DNA of 64,000 bases from Plectrocnemia conspersa (Eukaryota; Arthropoda; Insecta; Trichoptera; Polycentropodidae). Shown in pieces: positions 33,662-46,300 of the stretch; the first letter of the stretch is position 1, and each line of letters starts with the position of its first letter. The DNA lies in contig VTFK01000068.1 of NCBI GenBank assembly GCA_009617715.1, forward strand, positions 868,001-932,000. The letters run 5' to 3'. The position numbers and the translations under genes are program-made. The notes beneath the pieces are model-generated. The model was not told the DNA's origin, made no database searches, and saw only the letters and a list, made by a program, of their open reading frames with translations.

Positions 33662-35279
33662 ATGACCGAAACTCGCAGAAAACGTTCGTTAAACGAAGCA
33701 AAAATTGGAAAGGCTCGCCCTTCAGAATTATCAAAACAGGCTCGCCCTTCATTATCAACACTTATTTAAAAAAAAGGTGTGCGTCAAAAATTTATGTGAA
33801 GTACGTGTTATGTTTTTGTGGATTTTTATTATAAATCTTTTATACAACATACATATTATTAAATTATAAGGTACTGATTTGTAACCATTGCAATCAATTT
33901 CAATTTATTCGAAATATTATGAATGAAAAAACATATTTATTCGTTCGTGCTTTTATTCCTCAGATACTCTTTTAAGTGTAATAATATTTTTTTAAATATT
34001 TTTACGAAAATAAACTAATAAGGCGATAATTGATTCTAATTTTAGTTCTTTTCCTAGTTTCTTAATCGGGAGAATCATTGCGGTTTTCCAAGTGGTAAGA
34101 AAATACCAAAATGACAAACATCCGGTAAAAATGTTCGTACGTTAATGGATGTTATTTCTTGATTACTATGTTATCTAATTTATCTATATATATCGTAAAG
34201 TTTTTACTTTATAATTATGCAATAATATACAGAATTTCAGGTGGAAAAACTTTGTTAGGTGATATGCTATCAACCGCGAATGTTTCGATTTATTTACCTA
34301 GCCAAACAGTTTTGACCCTGAAATTTATTTCTGTTCAAGGAGTGTAACATAAAATATTTTTTTTTAGTGAAATAAATAATTATGGTTCATTCATTTCATA
34401 AAACAATTCACGTGCCCCAAAAAGACTCATTGCATTGCAACGCAATTGTATAAGACGACTCTTTTTACTTGATATTATAATTTTTATTATTTGATATTAT
34501 GTAGAATCTATACGTTTTTTTGTGAATTTGACTACTAAATGGAATAAACTAATGTCTGTATTAAAAACAACTTTGAAAGGTCATACAAACACACGATGGG
34601 CCTTAAGAGCAAATGTCATCAAGGAATTGGGTCAGAAAATACAATTAGTATATAACGTTTAAATGGATTTTGGGTTGGAAAATAAACAATCCTTACAAAA
34701 AGTCGAAATTAAGAGCTTACTGAAACAAATTAATTTTAAATGTTTGTGTACACTATCTGCATGGAATTAATTACTGCAAAAATTTGCTAGAATAAACAAA
34801 TCCTTGTAGTCAAAAACGATTACCATAATTAAAACTTCGCGTTTAATACAAGGATTATCTGATTTCTTACAGCAAATAAGAGAGACCCCATCTAGGAAAA
34901 AAAATTAGGAGTGAGAAATTGTCAACAAAATTTGAAAACAAACAATGTAAACTTTTCAAATTAGATGATCGATCTCAACAGTCTGTTCCTTATGATTATA
35001 TTTTTTTATTTGCAGTAGAAATGAAAGGAGTGGTAGATATTTTAATAACATAACTTAGATGTAGATATGAAGAAATGTATGAAATTTCATTAAGAGAAAA
35101 ATTATTATATATATAGAGAAGAGGTTATTGTTCAGATTCAAAACAAAATTCAGTTTAGATATGTTTCATTCGGTAAGTCGTAATATTGTTTTAAAAAGTA
35201 GTAGAACGTACGATTTTATTGCTTTTAACGTGGATTATAAACAAAAACTGAACTTGAACGTAAAAATGCATGTCATTTA

Positions 35280-35375
35280 ATTAAAAATACTATGAAATCG
35301 AAATATTAAAAAAAATGTTCACTGACTGACCAACCTTTGTCCCCATGGAAAAAGTTAAAACGACGTCCCTGCATT
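35280..35375 (+). repeat. Left-end fragment of the 0.75-kb dispersed repeat family
   Basis: The stretch ACTATGAAATCGAAATATTA ... TTCACTGACTGACC ... ACGACGTCCCTG parallels 20540-20650, including the CACTGACTG word and the GACGTCCCTG terminus. The rest of the element is missing. Confidence 0.55.
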
Positions 35376-36038
35376 TGATACTTTGAACACACGTGATTAT
35401 TGACAGCTGTCTGATTTATAGTGATGCCAACATATAAAACTCGATCAACCTGTCAATTCTACACGATTATATTACTTGCTGATAATTAACTTTTTCAAAA
35501 ATTATATTTAATTAATACAATTGGGTCTAACACTAGGAATAAAATATATATTGTAGTATTTGCATCAAAGGATGAAAAAAATCGTCGCGATGTGGACTAG
35601 GCATGGCTTATCAAAAATGTATTATTCCCATAAATCAAATTCCTATATTATCAGGTAGTAGTCCCAACATCTGAAACGTGTATATGGTTTACCCCAAATA
35701 AATTATATATAAATAATATGTAAAAAGCTTGATTATTGAATTAAAATAAATTGGACCGAAGAGGATTCAATAAAAAAAAATCCAATAAAGGTTAAATATG
35801 GTCAATAATTACACCTACACTTTATTTACTATTTGTTGTATTAATTTTTTGTGTCAATTGACCAGCTGGCGAATACTTTAAACGACCTTTGTGAAAATGT
35901 GCGCCAAACGAAACAGGAAAATCGAAATTTAAATCGAGATTAAAATATCAATTTTCCTGATACACATCTTATTATAATGTAACATAACGCTTTTACAGTT
36001 TTCTATATTTTATAAAACCATTTCACGATACTAGAAAT

Positions 36039-36680
36039 CATTATTATTAATATGGAATACACGAGTTGATTAATACAGTATTACCATAAAATAATACTAT
36101 ATTTTTAAATATATAAGAAATTTATTCAATTTCCAATTAAATCTGATCCAATGAAACATAAAATTGAAAATTTTATATTTATTAATTTGCATATTCCAAT
36201 GCAACGTAAAGATCAATATTGTACGTCATTATAATATTGGACTATGCGTTTCGTATCGCAAGAGTAAAATAAGCATTTAAGTACCTTATATTGTATATAT
36301 AATATATATGAACAACTTAATTTGATGACCACCGCCACAATTTGTTATAATTAAGTAGTCATTCTAACGACCATTTCAAACAAACGAAACTCGCCTCGAA
36401 ATTTTTTTTTTATTAAAATGGAGAAGAAATCTCGTAGCTAAACAATTACGTTAATAATTGGAAATATTTCACGGACCACCTAATAGCGGATCCGTCCCGA
36501 GACGTTAATCACTTATAAGCATCAGCTAAAAACTACTCTTTATGTGGAAAGGATGTACGATAGACAATGCGTTCTTCCCTTTAGTTATCGATCGTCGGAG
36601 TGGCTCACTTTTGAGGCGTAAACACATTTCGTGTGTGTATTATAAAATATGTGACATTTACTCACAGAAGGAGCAGACAG
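36039..36680 (+). repeat. Duplicated 0.65-kb segment, copy 2
   Basis: This is the partner of 29955-30630 in the same orientation. It runs directly into the Tc1 relic that starts near 36690, which copy 1 lacks; the repeat may therefore be part of a larger transposon of which copy 1 is a deletion derivative. Confidence 0.8.
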
Positions 36681-36689
36681 AGACGTATC

Positions 36690-37440
36690 ATGACTTCGAG
36701 GTTGGACTTCTGAAGATTTTGCGAAAGTCATTTTGTCTGATGAATCCCACTTTAAGATAATTTTAAACTAAAATTGGTTAATATAAAAAAAATATTAAAA
36801 ACATATTTTAATTAAAAATTTCTAAAGCAATAATTTTTAAAATAATCATACTTTTTTAAACATTTTGTTTAAATCCTTGGTATAGTGCAGGTGCGTCGAA
36901 GAGTTGGAGAATAATATGTGGATGATTGCTTAGTACCCAAAATCAAATATTGTGACGGAAACGTTACGGTCTAGGATTGCATGGGAGCAGCAGGGGTAGG
37001 AAATCTGTATATTTGCGAGGGTAGTATGAATAGTGACATTTATATTTCAATGTTGGAATCCACTTTATTGGATTCCTACTATAAAATATTTCTAAGCCTT
37101 TCTAATTGACCACGCTACCAGCTGATTTCAGCAAGAAAACGCCCCGTGTCATACTTCGCTAAAAAGCAGGGGTTAGTTTGCGTCAAAGGGTCTAACGCTT
37201 TTAGAAGTGCTTACACAGTCACTAGACCTAAATCCTACGAAGCATTTATGAGCAAAATTAAAAGGAAATGTTGCCCAACACAATTTCAAATCCAAAATTG
37301 TCTCCATCTACCTGCAAGTCATTAGTTGACAGTATGCCAAAAAAGTAATCAGTATTTTATTTATATTTTCACGATTTTTAAAGATATAGCACATTTATTG
37401 GGGTGCTTCATTATTATGGCCAAGGCTGTATTTAGTGTTT
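36690..37440 (+). mobile_element. Tc1/mariner transposase relic
   Basis: Plus-strand translation in shifting frames gives WTSEDFAKVILSDESHF (the catalytic domain's first Asp region, SDES), later QQENAPCHTS (Tc1 QQDNAPCHTA) and LDLNPTKHLWAKLKG (Tc1 DLNPIENLWxxLK). Several stops and frameshifts interrupt it. The end at about 37402-37433, GGGGTGCTTCATTATTATGG then CCAAGGC, resembles a Tc1-type terminal repeat. I did not find the matching left end. Confidence 0.85.
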
Positions 37441-37750
37441 CATATATCAAATTCATAAAAACAACCATTGGTGTTGTGTGAATTACAATGGGTACAGGGT
37501 ATACCATAATTAAATTATATATAAATAATAGGTAAGAAGTCTAATTTTTGCTATTAAATAAATTGGACCGCAGTGAATTCAATAAGAAAAAATATATAGG
37601 TTATACTTAAAAAAGGTATATAGGGGGGCAAATTTGTCCTTTTACCTCAGGTGACAAAAAGTCACGGCTCTATTGGCCGTGATATCACACATGATCACAA
37701 AGGAAATAGTGAAAATAACGCTGTGTTTTTATAATAAATAAATATATTAC

Positions 37751-38625
37751 TCATAGATGTGGCAAATGGTCCTGGCGAGGCCGTTCCCGGAACCGCAAGG
37801 TATGACTCCCAGGGGCAGCTCCTCGAGCACCTGCTTCCAATCGGACCTTTCGAACAGGCCGTTGAGGATCTCGTAAACTATCCCGTCTCCTCCTACGGCG
37901 ACTATGCCCCTCCAGCGATACAGATTGTGCTCGCGGACGAACTCTCTGGCGTAATCTGCTTTCTTGGTGACGTGCAAGTCGTACGAGACCTCAGCCTCTG
38001 CGAAGAGAGGAGCCACAGTTTTCTGAAACTGCTCTCGAGCTTTGCCGGAGCCCGACTTCGGATTGAGCAGCACTAGAACGCGTCGGTCGTCTTTGGCCGG
38101 GGGTGCAGCCGTCGACACGGGGCGACCTTCGATCAGACACCTGACCGCGTGCCTCCACTTGAGCGCCTCCCTTTGGTTGTCGTCGAAGCGATCGAAGGAC
38201 CGGAAGCGGAGCGCCAGCGTGTTCCTCTCCCTGCGCCCTCCTCGAACGCCTCTCTTCAATTTATACGCGTACACGTACAAATAAGCCGAGACGTCCGAAG
38301 ACTCGGGCTCGGTGTCGTCGCCTTCGTTCTCGTCCGCTGAGGGGGCACCTTTCTTGCGGCCGAGGGCAGTGCAGGCGCACGCGCCCCCTCTCTTGCTCGA
38401 TTTGGCTCTGGAGCACCTGCATCCGACCATATCCCGAGCGGAAATCGAGCGCTCCTTCGACGCCCCGTCTCCTTCCCTTCTGAGGCTGAGCCCCTTGTCC
38501 GTCAGTCTGACTCGAAAGGCCGCGCTTCGCTTGTTCAGGACGTAGAACGTCTCTTCGAGGTGCACGCTCTGAGGCGGAGACTCGGGCGGGGGCTCGACGG
38601 CCCCCGCGGACGCGGACGCGCGCAT
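37751..38625 (-). CDS. SphK: Sphingosine kinase, coding exon 1 of 3 (N-terminal and catalytic lipid kinase domain)
   Basis: Sphingosine kinase phosphorylates sphingosine to sphingosine 1-phosphate using ATP. The full chain is 624 residues over three minus-strand exons, close to the insect Sk1/Sk2 size. Exon 1 gives residues 1-291. A GC-rich, charged N-terminal part (about 1-180) has an Arg/Cys-rich low-complexity stretch. The diacylglycerol-kinase-like catalytic domain starts at RRVLVLLNPKSGSGKA (181-196), with the GGDGIVYEILNGL nucleotide-binding loop (245-257) and GVIPCGSGNGLA (273-284). The start at 38625 is the first ATG after an in-frame upstream stop. The exon ends TATGA before a GTAATA donor (37750), in phase 2. 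Base composition is strikingly GC-rich against its surroundings. The start lies 1.7 kb from, and divergent to, the tudor-like gene. Which insect paralog this is, Sk1 or Sk2, I cannot tell. Confidence 0.93.
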
Positions 38626-40310
38626 ACCGTCCGCACGTCGTAAGCGCGCCGCGCAAACTGAGCTACGGTTTATTTACGATCAAGATCTGACAGCAGTCCG
38701 CAGACGAATTAATCGACCATTAACCGATACATCTCGTACATTTTTTTTATCAAATTATAACTTTTTAAGATTACCAAATTCACATGAAAAATTCAATTAA
38801 ACAAAACGCGTATTTATCAAAATTAAAAATAATTTATGTGTATTTATATATTATGAATATGACCTTCATAATTGCGTTGTAATAGCTGTTATACATAATA
38901 TTTCATATATATATACCTACATATGCGATATGTCTACTCGTATTCAAACACACAAACGTATACAAAACGATTATCAGATAGCTGTATAAGGAATAGTCGC
39001 ATCGGGCCTTTAAAAGCCGTTCTATGAGAATTATGCTTTAATTCTGAGCGAATTCACGAAACCAACGCCCTACAGCGGAGTGTAACAATTAACACACATA
39101 AGTAGACATTGTAGCAATACCTGTCAAAAACTGAGCCGTAGAATCAGTAAAATACATTTTAATAATAAACTATTATTAGAACTACAAATTACCAAATTAG
39201 AACTACAAGGTATTAGATGTCACCAAGTATGTGATGAAGGTTTTTTATTAGTAGCAATTTTTATGAATAAAAATTCGTTTCACGCATAATTTTATTACCA
39301 GAACAAAAGTTATAAGTGTGTGTCTTTGTCCAATATTACGAGTACTGCTGAGCGAAGCCGATGTAGGAAAATCTTTGGAGGCAAAAGTCACGAATAATTC
39401 AATCGTTGACTTCTGCGGTTTATACAATTTAATGTTTTCCTGTCGTTCAATTATACTTTTATTTTACTAAATATACGCGCATGAAATACTTTCGACAGCA
39501 TCGATTGTTGATTCGCCACTCAGAATATTTATGGATGTAATAGGCATTGATCAATGAACTCCATAAATATTCTGAATGGCCATCGCCTTGTTATTTACTT
39601 TGGGGCCTTATGCAAATGAATCAATTGCGTATTTTCAAAGCCGACCCTGCATCCATCTCTTAAATGCCAGATAAATGAACTCCCATAATTTATTTTATTT
39701 TGCTATTACTATTACTCTCATTTTATATTTTTAATTTCCTTTTGGATACTAGAAAATTATGATAAACCAGCATATCTTATTAATTTTAAAGTATGTTTTT
39801 TGTTTTATTTAAATGCACAATATATATAATATATAATAAAATGCGCATAAATTGTAAGCATTATATAAAAAAATGTGCAATAAAAAAACTATTCCAATAA
39901 AACAAATAACATCTGCATTAAATTTTAGCGGAGTGCTTCTAACCTTTCTTACGTATTCGATTAGTAAATATTTTAAAAAATGCTAACGATTTTAATATTA
40001 TAATGAGAATAAGAATTAGGTACGTGTAATATAAATAAATACTTGTATTTTATAGAACAATTTTAATATTTATTTATGTTAAATTTTCCCCTTGTAACAC
40101 TTTAACATATAAAATAAATGTATTATAACACTAGAAATAAAATATTGCTTAAAGTAATATTTATTATTTGAAATAAATGATTTTATTGTACAAAATGTTC
40201 GATTTAATATTAATTGAAAATATGTTTTATTTTAAAATTTAAGCCGACTGGCTACACCGACGTGGAAGGTATCGTTAGGTGCGCGCCACGGATTTGACGG
40301 ATCGTCCGCC
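38626..40310. other. Divergent intergenic region between sphingosine kinase and the tudor-like gene
   Basis: This region holds both upstream regions. It is GC-rich next to each start codon and AT-rich between. It contains an imperfect stem-loop (39515-39580, separate entry). No TATA box is convincingly placed, and no coding region is seen. Confidence 0.6.
39515..39580. repeat. 21-bp stem with one mismatch and 24-nt loop
   Basis: Bases 39515-39535 pair with 39560-39580 except for one C-A mismatch. The size (66 nt) and near-perfect stem resemble a small hairpin precursor, but a remnant of a short inverted-repeat transposon is equally possible. Confidence 0.7.
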
Positions 40311-43300
40311 ATGTACGCGACTCACGCGGAGGGCGACGGCCCTTTTCTGCGAATATGGGTGCAGCCGGACGCGCGGCGAGCCTCCGTCGTCAGCAACAAG
40401 TTAGAGTGGGCTACGCGTTCTTTGCTGGAGCAGCCGCCGCCGCATCTAGCTCTGTTGAGACCCGGCGTATGTCTAGCCGCGAGGCGCTCCAACGAGCGAT
40501 TCTACAGGGCGAAACTGGTGGCGCCCCCGCAACCGCCCGCGCCTCTACTTTTGCACTTTGTTGACTTCGGCTTCGAAGACGTCGTGCCCCCCGAGGACGT
40601 GCGGCTCTTCGACCCCAGCGATCCGCTAGTGACGGAACCCCCACAGGTGATCTGCCCTTGTCCATTGTGTAACATTCCGATAAAAGCTTAGTCCTCTAAA
40701 CATTTTATTGCTGTTAGTATGCTTTTCTATTGACGCTGGCATTCTTCCGGTACTCTTTCATTGCTGATATATTGGAAACAATACTATAGTAATTGATTAC
40801 TGAATCTGAGATTTCCACTTCAACAATGGCCATTTAAAAAACAAGAATTGCGCAATAGTCGCAGACTTAAGCCGGTTTCACACATGCCGGATGGATTTGC
40901 CTGGCACGTCTGAAATGGTAAGTACTAGCCCATACAACACCACTCCCACTACACGACGCCGGCCCGGTACTGGGCAAATCCATCCGGCACGTGTGAAACC
41001 AGCCTTACGAAAGTCATTGGTACTTTCCTATTATTTTATTGTAGAAAAATGTTCATTTGTTTGTACATTTTATTTATATACGATTATAAATTACAATTTT
41101 TAAGTAGACTCGTTACAGAGTTATTCATTCGCTGCCGCCGCTAGCAAAACGTTAGTCGTCAAAAAGTAAAAGCCGACTTTAAATAATGAATCTGAACTAA
41201 ATTACAGTTGTTTGAGATGTATTTCAGGTATAAGTTCCTTCAGCCCTTTTTATACATAGCAGAACATTGCCTTCAAAAGCATCCACTTTCTAGGTAGTAC
41301 TTCCACAATAAACATTATTCAAAGGGACAGATTGTTGCTTTTTGACGCGGCTCTGTTTGTGTTAAAATTTGTTTGCAAATTATTGTTGAATTTATTGCTT
41401 TTTGAACATTAAAAAAAAATTAGACATGGGAAGAAATATTCAACGAATTAAATTAGTAGCTGTAAATTTAAGTATTCAATCTCAATTTTCAGATTGAATA
41501 CAAAGTCAACAACAGCACCAGCCGAATTATATAAATTGAATGTTTTTATAGATTGTATTATCGGTAATTTGACAACTGGATTTAATGCAGCAAAATAAAT
41601 AAATAATACATTCAGTTTCATGTAGTTATTCCTAAAAGAAAATATAGAAAAAAATAGTCGAATCTATCCCGAAAATATTTTTTTAAATATGTCACTTCAG
41701 TAAAATAATATCGGAATACATATTCACCAGTAAATATAGATTTTTACCAGTGAAAATATAAATTATCTGGTAGATGCTAGTAAAATTATATGATTTTAAC
41801 TTTTCTATATGTTAATTGCTAAACGCCATTTGAAGTTTGTTATACTTATTTTTTAAATCTGTTTCTGAATTCTTTGCACCTCTTGTTATCAGCCAGTTGA
41901 GATAATATTTTTGTATTACTTTTTGATTATCAATATTTTACATATACATATTTGGCAAATCTGACTACAGATAAGAAACCGTCGACACGACATAATTTTT
42001 TTATAACACAACTATTATGACAAATCTTTTTATATCTTTGTAGGCATCTGAATTATTACTCAGTCGAGTGATACACCCTCACGGCGCTTGGGATCCTCTA
42101 CAAATAGACGAGCTGCGAAAGCATATTTTCTTAAAAGAATTAGTGTGCACTATCGAGAGACAAGTCGGCGGTCGCACGCTAATAGGCATCAGGATTGAGA
42201 ACGAAGATCTGTCTGAGTTTCTCACCTGCCGCAGAATGGGAGTAGCCGTGGACCCCGATCGACAAGTCGCGATGCTGGCGGTTGAGTTCGAAGCGGCCAG
42301 AGCTCCTTCTTCGAGAACGTTGCCTTCACTCCAGGCCAAACTCACCAAGAATGTCCGTCCGCCTCGACCTCTCAACAAGCTTCCTGAAGAATCACATTCG
42401 AACCCTTCGTCTTACAGGTGAGGTATTTGTCCCAGAAATTTATATGAGAAAAATTGATAAGATTTTACTATTATATATAATTACTTGCAGACCCCGTCTT
42501 CTAGAAATCGGTTCTGAACACGAAGTGCGCGTGTCTCATGCCAAAGATGGCCCTGAGCTATTCGCCGTGCAGCTCAAGAGTGATACCGACGCTTTAGCGA
42601 CGGTGATGAAACGCGTGAGCACCCTGCCCCTCGAACCGTTATTGTCGCCGCTGGCCGTCGGCACTGTCTGTCTCGGCAGGTTTTCCCCAGACTCTCCGGT
42701 GTGCCGCGCCATCGTTACAGGCATTACGACCTCTCGATGTATGCTCTTTTTCGTCGATTATGGCACGACCGATTTCGTATCCAGCAACGATGTCTACCGC
42801 ATTCCCGAAGATCTCATCGTCCCGAATGTATTCGCCCTCAGGTTCAGCCTATCCGGACTCAGGAGTTGTATCGTGTCCGATAAGGTTAAAAAGATGTTCG
42901 CATCTGCAGTCGAGGACAGAACGCTCACTTTGAGAGTTGTGGCGCCCGAAGGTGCGCCGATCTTACAATACGGAGAGCTTTATTTGAACGGACATAACCT
43001 ATTGGACACGATCCGCGCCGCAGACCCGCTGAATCTGCGCTATGTCGAAATATCACCGTCCACTCTAGCTGGAGATCATCGCGTGTTAGTCTCTTTCGTC
43101 GACAGCTGCACTAAGTTGTTCGTCCAGCTGCTTCAATATTCGGACGAATTACATATTATAATGGAAAAAGTGCAAGAACACTGCGCTAATACTCCATCGC
43201 TCACATTCTGCGATCTTAAAGTCGGAGCAGCTTGTTGCGCGCTCTTTTCCGATGATGACAGATGGTACCGAGCTCGTATAGCTAATATAAAGAAAGACAG

Positions 43301-46300
43301 AGCGACTGTCATTTACGTAGACTATGGAAATGAAGCTGAACTTTCCGTCGATTGCTTAAAACCCATAGACCCTTCTCTGTTGAAGCTGAAAACTCAAGCT
43401 ATACATTGTGCGTTGAAAGGTTATGAAGATAAACCGTTCGATGCTGAAGTGTCAAACAGACTCGAATCCATGACGATCGAGACGACATACAATATGAAAG
43501 TACAAGGAATGATCGGAAATGATGTGCTACTTGTAGAGCTAATCGACCAATCTGTGATGCCAGCGGTCAGTGTCATACCAGCTGGCAATGAACGAGCCTA
43601 AAGTTACTCCCGAGCCAACGGTTAGCTTTACTTTATGTACATACACATTGATACTTTGTAATCAAATTTTAGTAGAAATTACTTACAATTTCCAGGTCTC
43701 GCAGACTCGTTCAAATGTAATCAATCAAATGCCGAATTATGAAGATCAAACATCATATGAAGATGTACCAAAATACAAATCAAATAATGACAAGCGAAAT
43801 AAAGAGTGAGTATTATACATTAATCTTATTCTATATATAATTGTAATTATATAGATTGGACACTGCGTTTTTAATGGAACATGTTGTTGCTTACAATAAT
43901 CAGTGTTACAAAAGCCATCGCAGATATGTTTTAATAATTAGCTTTTGAGAAAAAAAAACAAGTTTTTCAGTGCAAGGCAAACAATTCGAATAGTTTTTGA
44001 ATACTAAATTATTTAAATATAAAGATTTTTTTTGCTGCTCGATTGAATGCATTATAAAAATACTAATAATTCATTGATTTGATTCATATAAAATCAAATC
44101 AACCCAGATTTTTAATAAATAATACTGTTATATTCTATTCATAAACACAAATAGACGAGACAACAATAACATAAACATTGTTTGAATATTATAAAACTAA
44201 AACATTTTACAGGAATACGTATGACAACCATCACAATCGACAACGTTCTCAAGAGTTCAACGTTAAGCCGCGGTTTGATAAGACCCAAAATAGTCAGAAT
44301 AGACGGAGGGAGCCACGGGACACAAACAGAAAACAGTTCTCCTCATCGGACTCTCAATCGTATAAGCCTAAATCTCTCTATCCGCAAAAAAAAAGTCAAA
44401 GCGATACTTCTCAGTTTGAAAAAAGGAACCATCGGTATTTTCTTCGTAGTCGCCTGCTCTTGCTGCATGTTAACACACCTACGCCTTGATTATGATTTTA
44501 ATGTTTTTATATCCTCGTATCGGTTATGGTTCTGTTTGAATTTCGTTTTTAGTGTTGCTTTTTTTCTGGTTTTTTCATGTGTTGTGGCAATTTAATCCTG
44601 AGACGCAGCTGCATTACAGACTGGAGTTGAATTAGATTAAAAGTAAATCAATTTGAATTTACGTTGGATATGAATGATTATTTTTTTGCACTACTTTAAT
44701 TTACTTTAGAATCTGTAGATGTGAAGAACACAAATTTTGTAAAACTAAATTTGTATTTTTATTATAATTTATCACACCCTTTTTTTATTAAAAAATGTTT
44801 TATGTGGATATAAATATGGTCTTTATACATTACATTTTTATACCGTTCACGCGTTTTTGCGTGATAGCGAAACTCGACATCTGAAAAAAAATTTTTTTTC
44901 GCAAAATTTAATCCCCACCTCAGAAATTATAGTTATATTATTATCTTGCTAAGGTTGCCCTTATTTTAAAAGAAATTCACGAATTTATAAATTCATCTGC
45001 TAATTTTTGGCGTTCTGGTTACGAGCACAAAAACGGCGAACTGGATAATATAATATCTATCTACGCAGTAGTTACGAGAGAGATAGCTAGCTGTCGACTT
45101 TGCCAATACATAAAAAAATTAATCTAATTTTTCTCGAAATGGTCATTTGTTGAGTTCGCCCTTTGTACTCTGAAATCCTCATATATTTAAAATTGTAATG
45201 TGTTAATAGGTACCAATGAATGTTACTTCTCAAATCAGTTACGTCTGTGGAGAGCAACCCAGAATATTACAGAATCCGTTGTTAATGCATAGATTTAAAA
45301 AATTGAATTTTTTAGACCTACAGATAGTGTAAACTTAAAATTCGGCAATTCTCGCCAATATATTGAATTTCGGCAACCAAAGTAAATGAAGAAAAACTGC
45401 AATAAAAGTGTGTGAGTGATATTAATGTTTCAAAATAAATGGATATTTTGAATACATTTTTTTGTCAATTCAAGAGTTAAATTGCTACACCAATATGTAA
45501 ATTAATAATATTTAACATGTATGTAAATTGGGGAGACTTTAAAATTATTAGGTAGATGTGTATATTTTTTTATAACATATATGCATAATCTCTGCAAATA
45601 AATATAGATGCAGTTGAATGTAATAATATAGTTTATATTCTTAAATGTAAAATAATATACATATGTAGATTGTTCATTCATATTTTGATACAAAGTAGCC
45701 CCTATTTATGATTTTTTTTACTGATTCTTTTTTGGTTCTTTATTAGTTCTTCTACAGTCTTACACAATTGCTTTGAACGTTTGCTTTTAATGATATTTTT
45801 TAACTAATTTATTAAATTATAATATATATTTTCTATATTTCAGAGAAAGAGATTATGGAAATAGTTATAATAAAGAGTCAAGAGAATATGGGAATAGTTA
45901 CAATAAAGAATCGAGAGATTATGGTAATAACTATAATAAAGATCGGAGAGATTCGGGCAGTAACTATTCTAGGGATACACGAGAATCGAGAGACTCCGGC
46001 AGCAGTAACTATCCGAAGGATAGATATAATAATTATAATAAATCCAGTACGAATGACTATCGGTCGACCAAAGTTAGAGGTATGGACGGACAGGACAGTT
46101 CAGATTATAAAAGCAGACCTCCAAAGCCGAGAGCCCAACCCTTAGACGATCCAGCACCGCTCGATTCGACCTTCAAATCTTGCGTGCCGGAGACACCTTA
46201 CGAGAGCAACGTTCGAGTATCGTGGCTGTTCAATCCTCTTTGCTTTTACGTCCAAGATATTTCTCTGTTAAACCAACTCGAACAGATGATGATGAGCATA

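Larger units (their letters stand above)
16286..37750. other. Intron 1 of sphingosine kinase (21.5 kb), a transposon-rich region
   Basis: This interval is bounded by the exon 1 donor (TATGA|GTAATA, minus strand) and the exon 2 acceptor. It carries the gypsy element, the hAT-like insertion that abuts it, LINE and Tc1 relics, a duplicated 0.65-kb segment and a 162-bp MITE, all listed separately. The unassigned stretches (16300-18500, 18700-20200, 30700-32400, 32630-35980) are AT-rich, with no frame that I can support as a gene. Confidence 0.8.

Noticed and set aside
37759..38656. Five open frames of 63-131 codons on both strands
   Set aside because: The GC-rich exon 1 of sphingosine kinase leaves alternative frames open; only 38625-37751 shows family motifs and joins the next exon in phase.
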